The notes: generated from the sequence alone by a model not told the origin. Numbered from the stretch's first letter, positions 51,501-60,714 are shown. The stretch: 64,000 nucleotides of DNA from Fratercula arctica (GCA_947846985.1 CANTUZ010000004.1:12576927-12640926); one strand, 5' to 3'. Numbers and translations: made by a program.

Positions 51501-54500
51501 CTACTTTAAAACAAATAAATATATCACACCGTGGAACATTTAATCACCCAGCAGTTCCCTGACTTCAAGTTCTGCCCTTGACCTTAATTTCTGACCCAAC
51601 CCTTGCAGCCGTAATCTGCCAGTAATTGTAAAAAGTTTTGTGGCATCCCTAGTCATGCAATAGCAGAATTTGACCTATTAGTTGTTTGTTTGGTTTTTTT
51701 TTTTTTTTTCAAAGCATTCTGAGCTTGATGACACTCACTGCACTGTCATCTCCAGCAGCGACTTACATCAACACGAAAGAGCAGAATGAGCTCAGTAGGT
51801 TTTGCTGTGGAAAATTTCACTTGTTCCACATTTTAATCAGAGGGAACATTGCTAGCATTTCACTCACAAGCAACGTTTTTAAGGTAAAAAAACCCAATAA
51901 CTTAAACATTTCAACCACTGAAAAAAATTTAGTAACTCCCTGCCACATTACAGTCAGTACTGTATTAACATTACATTAAGAATTACGTATCTATAAATGC
52001 AAACATGTAAGAGTTCTGTTATGCTCTTATTCATTTAAAAGGTGTTCTGTGGTTTGTAAGACCTCCCTACAACATCCCATATTTCCTGAAAAACAGTGAT
52101 CCTCCACAGGACAGGAGCAGGAAGAAGCAGAATTCATTCAGGCTTAAATTAGCAATGGGTCAAATCCTCTACCCTTTACTCAGTTTTTACCGAGCCCTCA
52201 GTCAGAATTCCCACAGAAGAGGAGGCTTTTTGGGTAAGGGAAGAGCTGTGGCCAGAGGAAGGTCCCAATGGGGAATCGGGGACGCTGTCTGAGCTACTTA
52301 AGGGCAGCAAACCCCATCCAAACCTGGGTCTGGCCCGTTCCAAAAGTCTAGGAAAAATGAGGCGAATGGGAACAGCGAGAAATTTTGCACATGAAAGGAG
52401 GTGAGGGAAGAGGCATTCCAACTGCCAGCAAGGAAGTGAAAAACATGAAAACAGAAAGAGTGAATCAGCAGAGCGCTACACAGGAAAACTTTTATTTCAG
52501 AGCCTATTGCTAACCACAGCCCGTCCCTGAGAAACTGAGCTCACCGCAGAGCCTAATGAGGTGCCGTTGACTCAGATGGGAGGCCTTGTGAAGCATCATA
52601 AAAGAGCATATCCCCAGGGACAGAGCCAACGGCTGCGATAATTTTTGTTAGATAAAATCTGCCACCAATTCATTATAAAGTGCTCCCCGTTCTGACCCTC
52701 TGCGCCGAAAGGCTCCTTCTGCTTTGGGTAGTTATCGTCTAGCGTTATTGTAACGCGAGCGAGCTGGGGCTTGTCACCGTCTCGTTCCCCGCTGCTGATA
52801 GGGCTGTAGCGGAAAAGCCTCTTCAGGTAGCTGAGCATACAGCAGTGAAAAGAGTTTCCCTGCAAGCACGGCTTTACCCAAACGGCTTCCAGAGAGCCAA
52901 GGAAAGGCCTGTGCAGCCATGTCCATGCTGGGTGCTGCTGGGGAGAACAAAGGTGCGTTTTCACGTTCCTTGCTCATGCAGCAACATTGATAAAGTCAGT
53001 AGAGTAATTCTGGCCCTCCAAACACTTCTGCTTTCCTCTCCTATTCTTGGGTTACCCCCAGAGCACCGCCTTTAGCTGTATGCTTTAGTTTGTCACTTGG
53101 AAGAAGTAAAGCATGCATACAGCATGAGCAGCCAGTACCTGCAGGCAGGAAGCCCCTGAAAACAATAGCTAACTACAGTTTCTCTGGCCAGTACAGCACA
53201 CCATTAACTTCACTATTTACACCACCAAAGCGGTAGAATGGCATCCACGATACTGTTTCTTTCATATATTGCCCAGTTCTGAGCCCCCTCCACCACCACG
53301 TACCCAGTACCGAACAGGACTGGGCAGTAGCCCAGCTAAAGGACGCTGGCACGTGCTTTGCCCATCCTGCCCCTTTCACAAAGTTCATGCCAAAGGCAAA
53401 TTACAGAGAAGAGCAATCCTGTTGCTCGTTTGAAAAGCAAGTCTGATCGGAATAGACTCATTGGCATGCTGAAGGAAATACCAGTTCATCCCAGTGTAGT
53501 TCCACTTCTAATCAATTACATGACAGTACTGAGCTTCAGTTAAACAAGCACAGGCTAATTAAGAGATTTTGCTGCTATAAGCATTATTTGGTGGAGGCAG
53601 GTGGGGAAAGACTTGGGAAGGTAAAGATAAAAGCACTTAAAAAGCATTTACTTTTAATTTCATACCTTTAATTAGCTGGATAACTCCAGGGACTATAATT
53701 ATCAGAATTGCTACAAGCTTGCAAAAGGTAAGGAAAATCTGGATGCGGGCACTCCAGCTGACACTCGTGCTATTCAGGACCATCACCAGCGCTGCAAGGG
53801 GAAAAAGAAAAGTCAGAAAGAAATACTCATGTCGCTGAAATTGCCAAAAAATCTCTTTGCCAGCAGAGAGGCCACACACACGCCAGATCCTGGTGCATTA
53901 AAGGAAATACACCCTGATAACCTTCTCCAGCTGCTGCCCTCCTACTTCTCACGTTCCCCTTCCAGACGTGGCACAAAAAGCTCAAGCTGAGCCCCTCTGT
54001 GTGACCCACTGCGTGGCCCATCCGTCTCTCCGGTCCCTGCTTGGCTCCCTCAGCACCAAATTACAGCTTTGTTTACCCAGAATCGTTAGCTGTTGGTCGG
54101 TGACCGGCTGGCAGGACCCTGCCTTGGATAAAAGAAATTAATTGCCCAACCCTTGTCACTCCGGATTTCTATATCAGCGCCGGTTTGACATCCAGCTTAT
54201 TCAGAGTTCAAGCTGCCTGCAGCAATCGGTCTGTTACCTTACACAGGTCAGAATAGGTAACATGAGCATCCTCCCTGCAGAGAGCCCTCCCTGAGGTTTT
54301 CTAATGCCTTGGTTTCACCCTCCTGATACGCATATGAGAATGTCACTGGCTGGCAAACTAGTACAAACACTAATGTCAACTCACATGGAAAATCATAACC
54401 TTCCTTGCTGGCCAGCCACACACGAATCACAAGACTCAAATCTGAGCTACACTGGCTTGAAAGAAAAAAAATGCAGGCTGGTATTTTCATGAAGACAGCC

Positions 54501-57500
54501 TGCTTGTGAGCAGGCTCTGTTAAAACCTTCTCCATCCCCAACTGTGAGTTCAAGCCAGCCGAATGTTTCATCTGAGGCTTTCTAATCAAATATCGAAAGC
54601 AAACCGGACACTGCAAGGACCTTCATTTAATTGGGAAGCTGAAGGGATGCTATACCCACAGTCAGTCCAGTGTACGTGCTGTTAGTTTTGATGCTCCTCT
54701 ATAAGATTGAGTCCCTTGCAGAGTTGGAGGACTGCACAAATATAGTAGTTCAGGTTGCAGGGCTGAGACTTAAGTTCTTAGAATTTCATTTTATTGGACT
54801 TAATAGGCTATAAAAATTTAAAGTCCTGTTACAATATTTAGCCTTAGCAGTTTTGTGTACATAAAAGACATATAGGAATGTGGAGCTTATCATAGAACCA
54901 TAGAATAGTTAGAGTAGGAAGGGGATGTTGGAGATCATCTAGTTCCAACCCCCCTGCCATGGGCAGGGACACCTCCCAGTAGACCAGGCTGCTCAAAGCC
55001 CCATTCAGCCTGGTCTTGAACGCCTCCAGGGATGGGGCATGCACAGCTTCCCTGGACAACCTGTTCCAGTGCCTCACCACCCTCACAGTAAAGAATTTCT
55101 TCCTAATATCTAATCTAAATCGACCCTCTTTCAGTTTAAAACTGTTACTCCTTGTCTTATAATATAGGGATATTTATAGAGGTAAACAGCCCCTCCCCAT
55201 CTTTCCTGTAGGCCCCCTTTTAGTACTGAAAGGCCGCTATAAGGTCTCCACAGAGCCTTCTCTTCTCCAGGTTGAACAACCCCAGCGCTCAGCCTGTCTT
55301 CATAGTAGAGGTGCTCCAGCCCTCGGATCATCTTTGTGGCCCTCCTCTGGACCAGCTCCAACAGGTGCATGTCCTTTTTATGTTGGGGGCTTACACTGCT
55401 ATCACGTATCAGCATCATACTGGTTGTGTGAGCGACTGGATAGTGAAAGGCAACAGGGAAGAGGAGTCATGAAGAAAGCTGCTAAAGAGCAGGAAAAGAA
55501 TATGACGTGTGCTAGGATTCAAGAAGGAAATTATATCTCGGGACTGTGGTCATTATTCAACACCTCTCTTCTGTGAATAGGGCCTTATGGAGATACTTCA
55601 AGAAACTGATTGCAGGTGCTTTGATACAAGATCACAGCAAGGATCAGAAGAAAGCAGCAACCCCCCAGAAAAAAGGACAGTGAAAGGAGGACTCATCTCT
55701 AACATTGCCAACTAAAAATCAGGCACCTAGCATGGCTGTGTCCTCAATGAAGAGAGTTACCTCCAGAGAATGAATAATAGCACCTCTTTCAGATGCCTAT
55801 CTCAAATGAGATGAGTTGCTTTCAGGAAGCGTCGCATTCCCTCTTTCTCCACTAACTCTACAGGGAGCATAGACAATTACCTTAAACTAAACACCTAAGT
55901 AAAAGCGAGATGAATCCTAACCAACGGGAGTATGGAGGGAGAACAAAAGGGTGTTCATGAACAATCAAACACAATGGTAGCACCGATCATGTTGCTTTTC
56001 ACAATCTCTTTCCTTCACACGGCCGCAGCTATAGATGGTTAATGAAATCTAATGGGAGAAACAGCAGTAAGCATTACATCCTGGCCTACTTTTCAAGAAT
56101 ATATGTACATATGTATATTGCCTCAGCAGGAAACCAAGGAAACTACCCTCCCCTAACTTGTCAGGTCAAGGCATTCACATAAAACAAAAAATACCCTCAA
56201 TTTGCGGATCCTAATGCATCAACTAAAATGAAGTCACAGGAGGCACAAAAGCACCCATCAGAGCAGCTTTTGCTACCCCTGCAAGCAAAAGATGTCTTAA
56301 ACTGCTTGTCTGAAAACCACCAACAGTAGAGAGCAACATCTGTAACATCTGCCACGTTGGGGAAAAAAAAAAAGCAAGTAACTATAGACTCACATACACA
56401 CCAAATTTATACCAATAAAGCTTTTGGCTGGACTATTTGCCAGCAAGCACTGATAGATCTGTACAGCTCACCTTGGTTTTCAAGCATAATTTTGCCTCTA
56501 ACAGCCATAGTTTGGGGTATTTGAGTCTTTTTGGCAGATGTCCAAATAAAAGAGGTGGAAATTTTACATTATTGCAGTGAAAAATGCCCAAAACATGCAT
56601 GAATGAGTGTAAAAACTTTGAAAACAGGTGTGAGTTGGCAACCTGCTTTCGGTCTCACAGTTTTTAATAGCTGAAACCTGTTTATCTGCTTCCTGATATG
56701 GAGGCCAAGTGAAAAGATTAGAACAGGCTCAGTTAAGATTGCGTATCTATTCAGGTTACACATTGATAGTATGATTCAATACCTTTGCACAGCATAATTT
56801 ATCCCTTCCTGTTTTACCAATATATTTAAGCTTACCATTAGGAGAAGAATTAAAAAACATAAATAAAGCGATACATGAATACAGGGGGTTTTTGCCCTGT
56901 CTGTCGCCACGCTTCGCAGTGGTCATAAGGCAGGGAGGTAGGATGTTCCTTCACTAGAATAAACAATAAATGCGGAGGAGTCTACCAGCTTTCACTTAAA
57001 GAGAGGAATTAATTTTTAACTCTTTCTCCTAAAAAGACCATCTTCAGCATCAGAACAAAGGCGGATGGCATCACTTCTGCTTTGTGTCCTGAGACTTCTT
57101 GTGTCCAACTCAAGCCAAGCTGGGCATTTAGAAGGCTTCATTCTCCTGTTTGCATTTTTTTCGGCTGTCCTTCCCTATGCTGGGACACATCCAGGTTCTC
57201 TCTCCTCTACCTGGCCACTTATTTTCATGAAAATTGTAGGAATTAGATATCTTTGAGATGTCTGCTCTTCTCTCAGGTACAGTTAAATTCACTGAGTTTA
57301 GCAAAAGTTTATGGCAGACTTACAGATGGACTGGGATATGCACATCTTGTATTTGCCTAGGTTTTTCTCCTCATGGAGATTTGCTTGAGAAATACCAAGT
57401 GAATTAAAGTGATTTCTAAGTCTGAAAAGAACAGGCAGCCTTTACTTGAGAGGTTCAGAAAGTTGAGGTATCTGAAGAAATCCTCCAACACAAGCATCCT

Positions 57501-60500
57501 TCTCTCTACCGAGCCATTGAGATGTCCAGACTTTTTGGATGGTTGTTTTTATCTCAAAAAAATAAAGAATAAAAATGAAAGCACCATATTGTGGAACAGA
57601 AAATTTCCTTCTACAGATTGTTCAAAATTGCTCAGAACAGATGTGATTTTGAGAAGAATTTTGTGCCCAGCACATGCTTTTCTTCTATAAATAATAAACC
57701 AAAAATGACTTTTTTTTTTTTAAAGGCCACCATCTCCAGTAGTTCCATTTTAGCTTTCATGTGGTCTCCATCTTCTCTGCAGCACTGTCGTTCTTTTTTC
57801 ACTGCAGAGGCACTGAGGTGGAATGACGAGGAGCAGAATGGGCTATGGCCCCTCTATAAGAAGGACTTGTTTGCAGTTGGTAGAGGAGCAACAGTATTTG
57901 CCACTCCCCATCATAATCCTGGTTGCATCCATCTCAGGTAACCTTTTAATGATAGGCTTAAATTGCAGAAAAGGAGGTTTAGGTGGGAAAAAAGAAATGA
58001 GAAAAGCTGTCTTGTGACAACAATAGAAAAAACTGGGCTACAGTATTATAAGGTGAAGCTTTAGAAACTCTGTCTCTGGAGGTTTTAAGAACATTTTAGA
58101 ATGGTCTTAAACATACATCAGAAGTGATTTAGATATGTTGATTGTGGTTGGGGGCAGGAGATCAGCTGGAGATTTTTCAAAGTCTCTTTCTGCCCTTTCT
58201 AGCTTGATCAGAAATGCCAACGTAAAACTACGCTCATCCAAGGACAGCATTTAACGGTGCTTCCCACTACCTTTCCCTCATGCAATAAAGACAGATAAGC
58301 AGCACGCACTCTGTCATCACACACAGAAGGGAAGAGGGACCAGGAGTGGATAAGAAGACAAAAGACACATGGGTTTACTTTCTGATTAACTTAAAATTTT
58401 CAATAGAAGCAAACACTACCTTTGGCACCATTAAATGGGATTATAAGATCTTCAGGGCTCCAATGTGTCTGTTCAGCTCAACAACCCTTTAATCTTACCT
58501 GTCGCCCCGCCTACATGCACAATACAAAACATTCATAACAATTACCACCGCAACAGCTCATTCTTACCATACCGGAATAACAGTCACACGCTCTGGGATC
58601 CCTGAGTTTAAGTATAACATATGATCAACAACTACTACAGATGAAACTCCACCGTAGAGTATAACGCAAAGAATGTAAATAAAGTCTTAGCCTGAAATGT
58701 CACTGTTTTCCTCAACGTCGTCCCATCCACCATCACAAACTTCCTACAGGAATCCCTTCTTTGGGTGAAATGGCAGCTCATCCTACCTGCGCTGTACAGC
58801 CCCGTGCTTGCCATAGGAGCAGTGTGCTGTGAACTCCTCTCTCCCTTTAGGCTGTCGTTATTTCAGCATAACTCCACACCCCCACACCCCCGCAATGCTA
58901 CTTCTTTGTTTAATTACTTTGTCAAGCCCTGGCTTATCACACAGATTTTCAATTAAATTAAAAGCAATAAAAACCTATTGCGAATTGTTCACTTATTGTG
59001 CTTGAATCACATGCACTTAACAAAATGCTTTGATGGAGTCCTCACTTAACATTCTTTCTGTCTCAGTGATCTTGAAGTTACCGAACATCTGTTTCACCCT
59101 TACCTTGCACTGAAATATTTTAGACAGATGTAGCTATAAAAAGTCGCTGACCTCAAAATTCAAGTCCTTAATTCAATTATTCCTATGAAACCTATAGTTT
59201 GTGCATAATTAAGTTAGAAAGAAATGTGGTCGCACACTGATTTTTTTAACACTCCTGGCAGAAGGGAACTCTTATCAAGAGAGCTCCTACAAAAAGCCAC
59301 AGTAACCTGGAGACTGGAAATTTGAATGTCAATTGAACTCCCTGCCCCAAAGAAAGGAAAAAGTCATCCGATTCTATTATTGTGCAAAACTGAAGGGGTC
59401 TCCTGTGTGCCTTTGATCATTTTGCATGTCTTAATTCCTTTTTTCGGTCCTTTTGTTTCTGATATGTGCACTGACCAAATTGAAAGGAACAATCTGTTAC
59501 CAATTACTCAGGTCTACTCCGCACTCTCCTCCCAGCACAGCTGAATGTGAAAGCGTGCAAGGAGCATCGTCACCAGTGACCAGAGAGAACTGGAACCAAG
59601 CTTCTGGCACTACAGGCACACGGCTCCAGAGTCCCCATTCACATCACGATTTGCACTCTCCCGTTTGATAGTATCATAGAATCATCATAGAATGGTTCAG
59701 GTTGGAAGGGACCTTAAAGATGATCTAGTTCCAACCCCCCTGCCATGGGCAGGGACACCTCCCACTAGACCAGGTGCAGCCTCCCACACCAGCCCAGCTA
59801 CACCGTAAAGCTCCTGGTCTCAGGGTAGCCTCCCTTCTTCCACTGGCAATTATTGGTTCTCTGTAGCCCTAAATGGTCCCTTTTACACCAATTGCAAAGT
59901 TAGCAAGGGTAGGATAAGCTGCTGGTAACAGATACGCATTTTCATCAAGCTGCACGCCCTGCTCCCAAAGTCATCAGTCGGGTTCCTGCTTCCTGAACCG
60001 CAAGCGCCTCCATATATTTTATTGCTATGAAGGACAGAGTGGGACTAGGGAAGATGATCTCATGTCTCCTGTGCTCCACTCGAGAGAACTACATTTCTTC
60101 ATGGCATCATACTTGGCACTCAATTGCCTCCTAAACCAGAGGTAGAGCAAAGCACTTAAAATCAGGTAATCATTCTTCCATATCTCTGGCACTGGCTCAC
60201 CATCTCTTAGGGACTGAAATTGCTTCCACAAAAGCAACAAGAGTTCTGCCATTAATTAAAATGGCAACAGAATCAGCCTTAGCAATAGATTTTCCCTGCT
60301 GTTAATAAAGACTCCTATTTTTTTTTACTACTGCGTATGTTCACAAACACACATACCCAGGGCAAAAAGTCACGCTGATGCCCTTGGCACTGGATGCACC
60401 GTCATTCTGTAATGATTCACATCAAAAGATTACCTGTTCAGCATACAATCACTTTTTTGTCCTTGTGTTTTGTTTTTTGGGGGTTTTTTTTGGTTTTTTT

Positions 60501-60714
60501 TTTGTTTGGTTTTGGTTTTGGTTTTTTTCTTTTTTTTCTTTTTTTTTTTAATTTACATCATCTTTACCCTTCCCTAGAAGATAAAATTGGATACTTACTG
60601 ATGCCAACAGCTGTAACAAGTTTAATCGCAAGTTCTGGGATTTCACACTGCATAAAGAAAGGTTCCAAAATATAGCGTCCGAATGCCAACGATATCACCG
60701 CTGTGGCAGCAGGG
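9735..60714 (-). CDS. SLC7A11: SLC7A11 (xCT), partial spliced CDS, exons 3-12
   Basis: Light chain of system xc-, a plasma-membrane antiporter that imports cystine in exchange for glutamate and so feeds glutathione synthesis and resistance to ferroptosis; it works as a disulfide-linked heterodimer with SLC3A2 (established for the family). Seen here: ten minus-strand exons that join in phase with GT-AG borders and translate to a protein nearly identical to vertebrate xCT from residue 136 to the stop. Exon lengths in transcript order are 116, 126, 100, 45, 124, 104, 97, 150, 178 and 68 bases. They sum to exactly the third base of codon 135, 368 codons and a stop, giving a 503-residue protein if the missing N-terminus is human-sized (human 501). 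The first two coding exons, start codon and NRF2/ATF4-responsive promoter lie outside the window. No frameshift or internal stop is present, so the gene looks functional. Confidence 0.97.
10197..10242 (+). repeat. A-rich tract
   Basis: Nearly pure A with a few T interruptions, about 46 bases. No mobile element body was recognised beside it. Confidence 0.9.
12180..12768 (-). mobile_element. CR1 LINE, 3' part with ORF2 remnant
   Basis: A non-LTR retrotransposon fragment oriented on the minus strand. Its 3' end is the typical bird CR1 terminus, with catagaatcatagaat seen on the plus strand at 12180. The minus-strand translation keeps the end of the reverse transcriptase [43 protein letters not shown] and [16 protein letters not shown], and a second frame gives [20 protein letters not shown]. 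Frames are broken and the 5' end is lost, so it is dead. It is the least truncated CR1 in the window and sits within intron 11. Confidence 0.93.
12769..13400 (-). mobile_element. Strongly diverged upstream CR1 sequence (probable)
   Basis: Continues the CR1 above with weaker similarity. The stretch around 13220-13340 (tgttgaagtctaagcagatt, then tcagttatcttctcaaag and agttaatctggcaaaagcct) resembles the internal CR1 region that normally lies several hundred bases from the 3' end. Expected intermediate sections are missing or unrecognisable, so deletions or two nested copies are possible. Confidence 0.45.
15490..15667 (-). CDS. SLC7A11: SLC7A11 exon 11 (codons 423-481)
   Basis: The acceptor is TTTCAG and the donor is CTAG|GTAAGT. 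It enters in phase 0 and leaves in phase 1 inside codon 482. It reads [20 protein letters not shown], then [39 protein letters not shown]. This is the last pair of membrane helices (TM11 and TM12) with the short extracellular turn between them, followed by the start of the cytosolic C-terminal tail. The tail [12 protein letters not shown] differs from the human WDKKPRWFRIMS, the first sign that the C-terminus is less constrained. Confidence 0.97.
15668..17387 (-). other. SLC7A11: SLC7A11 intron 10
   Basis: A 1.7 kb intron with GTAACC donor and TTTCAG acceptor. I see no repeat element, exon or RNA gene in it. Confidence 0.9.
17388..17537 (-). CDS. SLC7A11: SLC7A11 exon 10 (codons 373-422)
   Basis: The acceptor is TTTTGCAG and the donor is TTCAAG|GTAACC; both ends are phase 0 and the exon is exactly 50 codons. 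It reads [20 protein letters not shown], then [20 protein letters not shown], ending [10 protein letters not shown]. It spans the end of one helix, an extracellular turn and a second helix. Arg396, implicated in substrate recognition in human xCT, is retained within LSFARWLF. Human has SGDLD where this copy has NGDLY. It could in principle be skipped in frame, which would remove a helix. Confidence 0.97.
18690..18710 (+). repeat. Poly-T tract
   Basis: A run of about 21 T. No attached SINE or LINE body was recognised. Confidence 0.9.
19047..19157 (+). mobile_element. CR1 LINE 3' end, severely truncated
   Basis: About 110 bases of CR1 3' UTR on the plus strand: ggctttgagcagcctggtct, ggaggtgtccctgcc, aaggtcccttccaacct and the terminal ttctttgattctacga. 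It is antisense to SLC7A11 and non-coding. Confidence 0.93.
19210..19256 (+). repeat. (TTTG)n microsatellite
   Basis: An imperfect TTTG/TTTTTG repeat about 47 bases long. Confidence 0.9.
20680..20776 (-). CDS. SLC7A11: SLC7A11 exon 9 (codons 341-372)
   Basis: The acceptor is CCCACCAG and the donor is GTTTTG|GTAAAT. It enters in phase 2, completing Arg340, and leaves in phase 0. It reads [18 protein letters not shown], then [14 protein letters not shown]. The ASREGHLPE motif is the signature cytosolic loop of SLC7 light chains and the segment PLPAVIVL starts the next membrane helix. Only the first residues differ from human (Met341 and Phe343 for Leu and Tyr). The donor departs from consensus at +5 (GTAAAT), a mildly weak site. 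Confidence 0.97.
20777..21272 (-). other. SLC7A11: SLC7A11 intron 8
   Basis: The shortest intron in the window at 496 bases, with GTGAGC donor and CACCAG acceptor. Nothing else seen in it. Confidence 0.9.
21273..21376 (-). CDS. SLC7A11: SLC7A11 exon 8 (codons 306-339)
   Basis: The acceptor is CTAACAG and the donor is TCCAG|GTGAGC. It enters in phase 0 and leaves in phase 2 inside Arg340. It reads [20 protein letters not shown], then [14 protein letters not shown]. Cys327, the thiol-reactive cysteine near the transport pathway in xCT, is retained. The human N-glycosylation site Asn314-Phe-Ser is Ser314-Phe-Ser here because the codon is AGC, so the only known extracellular sequon of human xCT is absent. 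The GGxFAVSR stretch is the conserved TM8 to loop transition of the family. Confidence 0.97.
21377..22577 (-). other. SLC7A11: SLC7A11 intron 7
   Basis: A 1.2 kb intron with GTAAGT donor and CTAACAG acceptor. No repeat or further exon recognised. Confidence 0.9.
22578..22701 (-). CDS. SLC7A11: SLC7A11 exon 7 (codons 265-305)
   Basis: The acceptor is GTATTTCAG and the donor is GCAGTG|GTAAGT. It enters in phase 2, completing Lys264, and leaves in phase 0. It reads [21 protein letters not shown], then [20 protein letters not shown], which is a full hydrophobic membrane helix (TM7) followed by the extracellular loop. Differences from human are few, including Thr265 to Asn, Glu298 to Gly and Asn302 region changes; the catalytic core is unchanged. 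It is the first of five exons lying close together at the 3' side of the giant intron 6. Confidence 0.97.
24518..24679 (-). other. Exon-like 54-codon block, unidentified
   Basis: The minus strand reads T9-AAG as a possible acceptor, then 162 bases open in one frame, then CAG|GTAAGA as a strong donor; both borders are phase 0. The frame includes [20 protein letters not shown] and [21 protein letters not shown] do not recognise a family. Intron 6 of SLC7A11 is phase 2, so this cannot be an ordinary in-frame cassette exon of xCT. It may be chance, a pseudoexon, or part of an unannotated nested transcript. Confidence 0.15.
24886..24908 (+). repeat. Poly-A tract
   Basis: A run of about 23 A after gaggc. 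No retroposed body recognised upstream. Confidence 0.9.
27530..27570 (+). repeat. Poly-A followed by (GA)n
   Basis: About 21 A, then a GA dinucleotide tract of about 20 bases ending aaaacgg. Confidence 0.9.
29150..29680. promoter_or_regulatory. CpG-dense patch in intron 6
   Basis: An unusually high density of CG dinucleotides for this AT-rich intron. About 17 can be counted between 29140 and 29360, including catcgctgtcacgctcgc and ccagcgcgccgtatt, and more follow to 29680, such as gtacggcaagcgcgtgagcg. There is no open frame or repeat to explain it. It could be an intronic CpG island, enhancer or alternative/antisense promoter; this is inference. Confidence 0.3.
29740..29761 (+). repeat. Poly-A tract
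   Basis: About 22 A following ctctttа-type AT-rich sequence, just beyond the CpG-dense patch. Confidence 0.9.
31497..31700. promoter_or_regulatory. Second CpG-dense patch in intron 6
   Basis: About 17 CG dinucleotides in roughly 200 bases, for example ccggctggcgaggccgctc, acgagccgctcgcattccga and catcgccccctcggcc. An open plus-strand frame (31519-31800) crosses it, but its Ala/Pro-rich content looks like a by-product of composition. It is followed by an AT-rich block (31800-32100) of conserved non-coding appearance, so a regulatory element is plausible. Confidence 0.3.
38408..38440 (+). repeat. Poly-T tract
   Basis: About 33 bases of T with one early C. Confidence 0.9.
38666..38710 (+). repeat. 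G-rich purine tract
   Basis: A run of mostly G interrupted by A (ggggggaggggggaggg), then an A/G stretch with gggaaaagaaaaaagaaa. Purine strand asymmetry; no element body seen. Confidence 0.85.
40128..40164 (+). repeat. A-rich tract
   Basis: About 22 A followed by gaaaaagaaaaaaa. Confidence 0.9.
40814..40918 (+). repeat. Minisatellite, about four 22-33 base units
   Basis: Repeated units of the form agtctatctagaattctat plus ttag. Unit starts can be placed at 40814, 40839, 40861 and 40894, with the third unit enlarged and degenerate. It lies within intron 6 and carries no ORF. Confidence 0.85.
41423..41498 (+). repeat. 38-base tandem duplication
   Basis: Two adjacent 38-base copies, 41423-41460 and 41461-41498. 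They share tgtccttgctccactgatac and tgagacttca and differ at only two positions (agc/agg and cacg/caca). The high identity implies a recent duplication. Confidence 0.95.
44841..45040 (-). mobile_element. CR1 LINE 3' end
   Basis: About 200 bases of CR1 in minus orientation. On the plus strand it starts agaatcatagaatggttc and continues ggttggaagggacctta, atgggcagggacacctccca, ctccagtgcctcaccac-type sequence. It is close to intact at the 3' end and non-coding; it is the only clear LINE in the 25.5 kb intron 6. Confidence 0.94.
46387..46407 (+). repeat. Poly-A tract
   Basis: About 21 A followed by caccaaacaaaaagg. Confidence 0.9.
48200..48244 (-). CDS. SLC7A11: SLC7A11 exon 6 (45-base micro-exon, codons 250-263)
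   Basis: Only 45 bases long, with acceptor TTCTAG and donor GAAAA|GTATGT. It reads [14 protein letters not shown], with the split codon of Lys264 completed by exon 7. The EEVxNPEK motif is the conserved intracellular loop after TM6 in the SLC7 light chains. The exon is bounded by a 3.1 kb intron upstream and the 25.5 kb intron 6 downstream. A search that relied on ORF length would miss it; the identity rests on exact residue match and correct phase on both sides. Confidence 0.96.
48245..51350 (-). other. SLC7A11: SLC7A11 intron 5
   Basis: A 3.1 kb intron with GTAAGT donor and TTCTAG acceptor. It contains a (TTA)n microsatellite at 49562-49587 and no recognised mobile element or further exon. 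Confidence 0.9.
49562..49587 (+). repeat. (TTA)n microsatellite
   Basis: About eight TTA units, preceded by a short T-run and followed by cttta. Confidence 0.92.
51351..51450 (-). CDS. SLC7A11: SLC7A11 exon 5 (codons 217-248)
   Basis: The acceptor is GTTGCAG and the donor is CTG|GTAAGT. It enters in phase 1 within Gly216 and leaves in phase 2 within Trp249. It encodes the extracellular loop ([18 protein letters not shown]), which is the more variable part, then [15 protein letters not shown]. The latter is the conserved unwound TM6 substrate-site segment of the amino acid-polyamine-organocation fold. Tyr244 is kept; Ala247 of human is Ser here and Tyr241 is Ser. Every splice junction agrees with the neighbouring exons. 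Confidence 0.97.
51451..53665 (-). other. SLC7A11: SLC7A11 intron 4
   Basis: A 2.2 kb intron with GTATGA donor and GTTGCAG acceptor. It includes a T-run at about 51697-51710; nothing else was recognised. Confidence 0.9.
53666..53791 (-). CDS. SLC7A11: SLC7A11 exon 4 (codons 174-216)
   Basis: The acceptor is a pyrimidine-rich tract ending CCCCTTGCAG and the donor is AAAG|GTATGA. It enters in phase 1, completing Thr174, and leaves in phase 1 inside Gly216. The protein carries a conserved cytosolic turn (SVSWSARIQ), then the segment [18 protein letters not shown], which is the membrane helix holding Lys198, a residue implicated in substrate and inhibitor binding in xCT. Human has VVMVLNSMS where this exon has LVMVLNSTS. 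That creates an Asn180-Ser-Thr motif, but it sits at the cytosolic end of a helix, so it is unlikely to be glycosylated. Confidence 0.97.
54890..55395 (-). mobile_element. CR1 LINE, about 500-base 3' fragment
   Basis: On the plus strand it begins catagaaccatagaatagtt and runs through atgggcagggacacctccca and aacctgttccagtgcctcac. The minus-strand frames keep reverse transcriptase C-terminal motifs ([20 protein letters not shown] and [20 protein letters not shown]), broken by frameshifts. It is 5'-truncated and dead. Confidence 0.94.
59673..59774 (-). mobile_element. CR1 LINE 3' end, about 100 bases
   Basis: On the plus strand it begins atcatagaatcatcatagaa, a slightly expanded CR1 terminal repeat, then ggttggaagggaccttaaag and ggacacctcccactagacca, and stops abruptly at ccagg. 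Severe 5' truncation is typical of CR1 insertion. Confidence 0.94.
60474..60550 (+). repeat. T/G-rich low-complexity tract
   Basis: T-runs broken by GG, of the form ttttggttttggtttt. On the transcribed strand this is A/C-rich and lies about 50-125 bases after the exon 3 donor. Confidence 0.9.
60599..60714 (-). CDS. SLC7A11: SLC7A11 exon 3 (codons 136-173)
   Basis: The acceptor is CCCTAG before position 60714 and the donor is A|GTAAGT after 60599. The exon begins with the third base of the Arg135 codon and ends with the first base of Thr174. It reads [20 protein letters not shown] and continues through [17 protein letters not shown], differing from human mainly at Met156 and Val167. The first half is membrane segment. 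The Cys in [10 protein letters not shown] falls at human position 158, the extracellular cysteine that forms the disulfide with SLC3A2, so heterodimer assembly should be preserved. This is the most upstream coding exon in the window. Confidence 0.97.

Larger units (their letters stand above)
53792..60598 (-). other. SLC7A11: SLC7A11 intron 3
   Basis: A 6.8 kb intron with GTAAGT donor and CTTGCAG acceptor. It holds two minus-oriented CR1 fragments (54890-55395 and 59673-59774) and a T/G-rich tract (60474-60550) just inside the donor. Confidence 0.9.
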
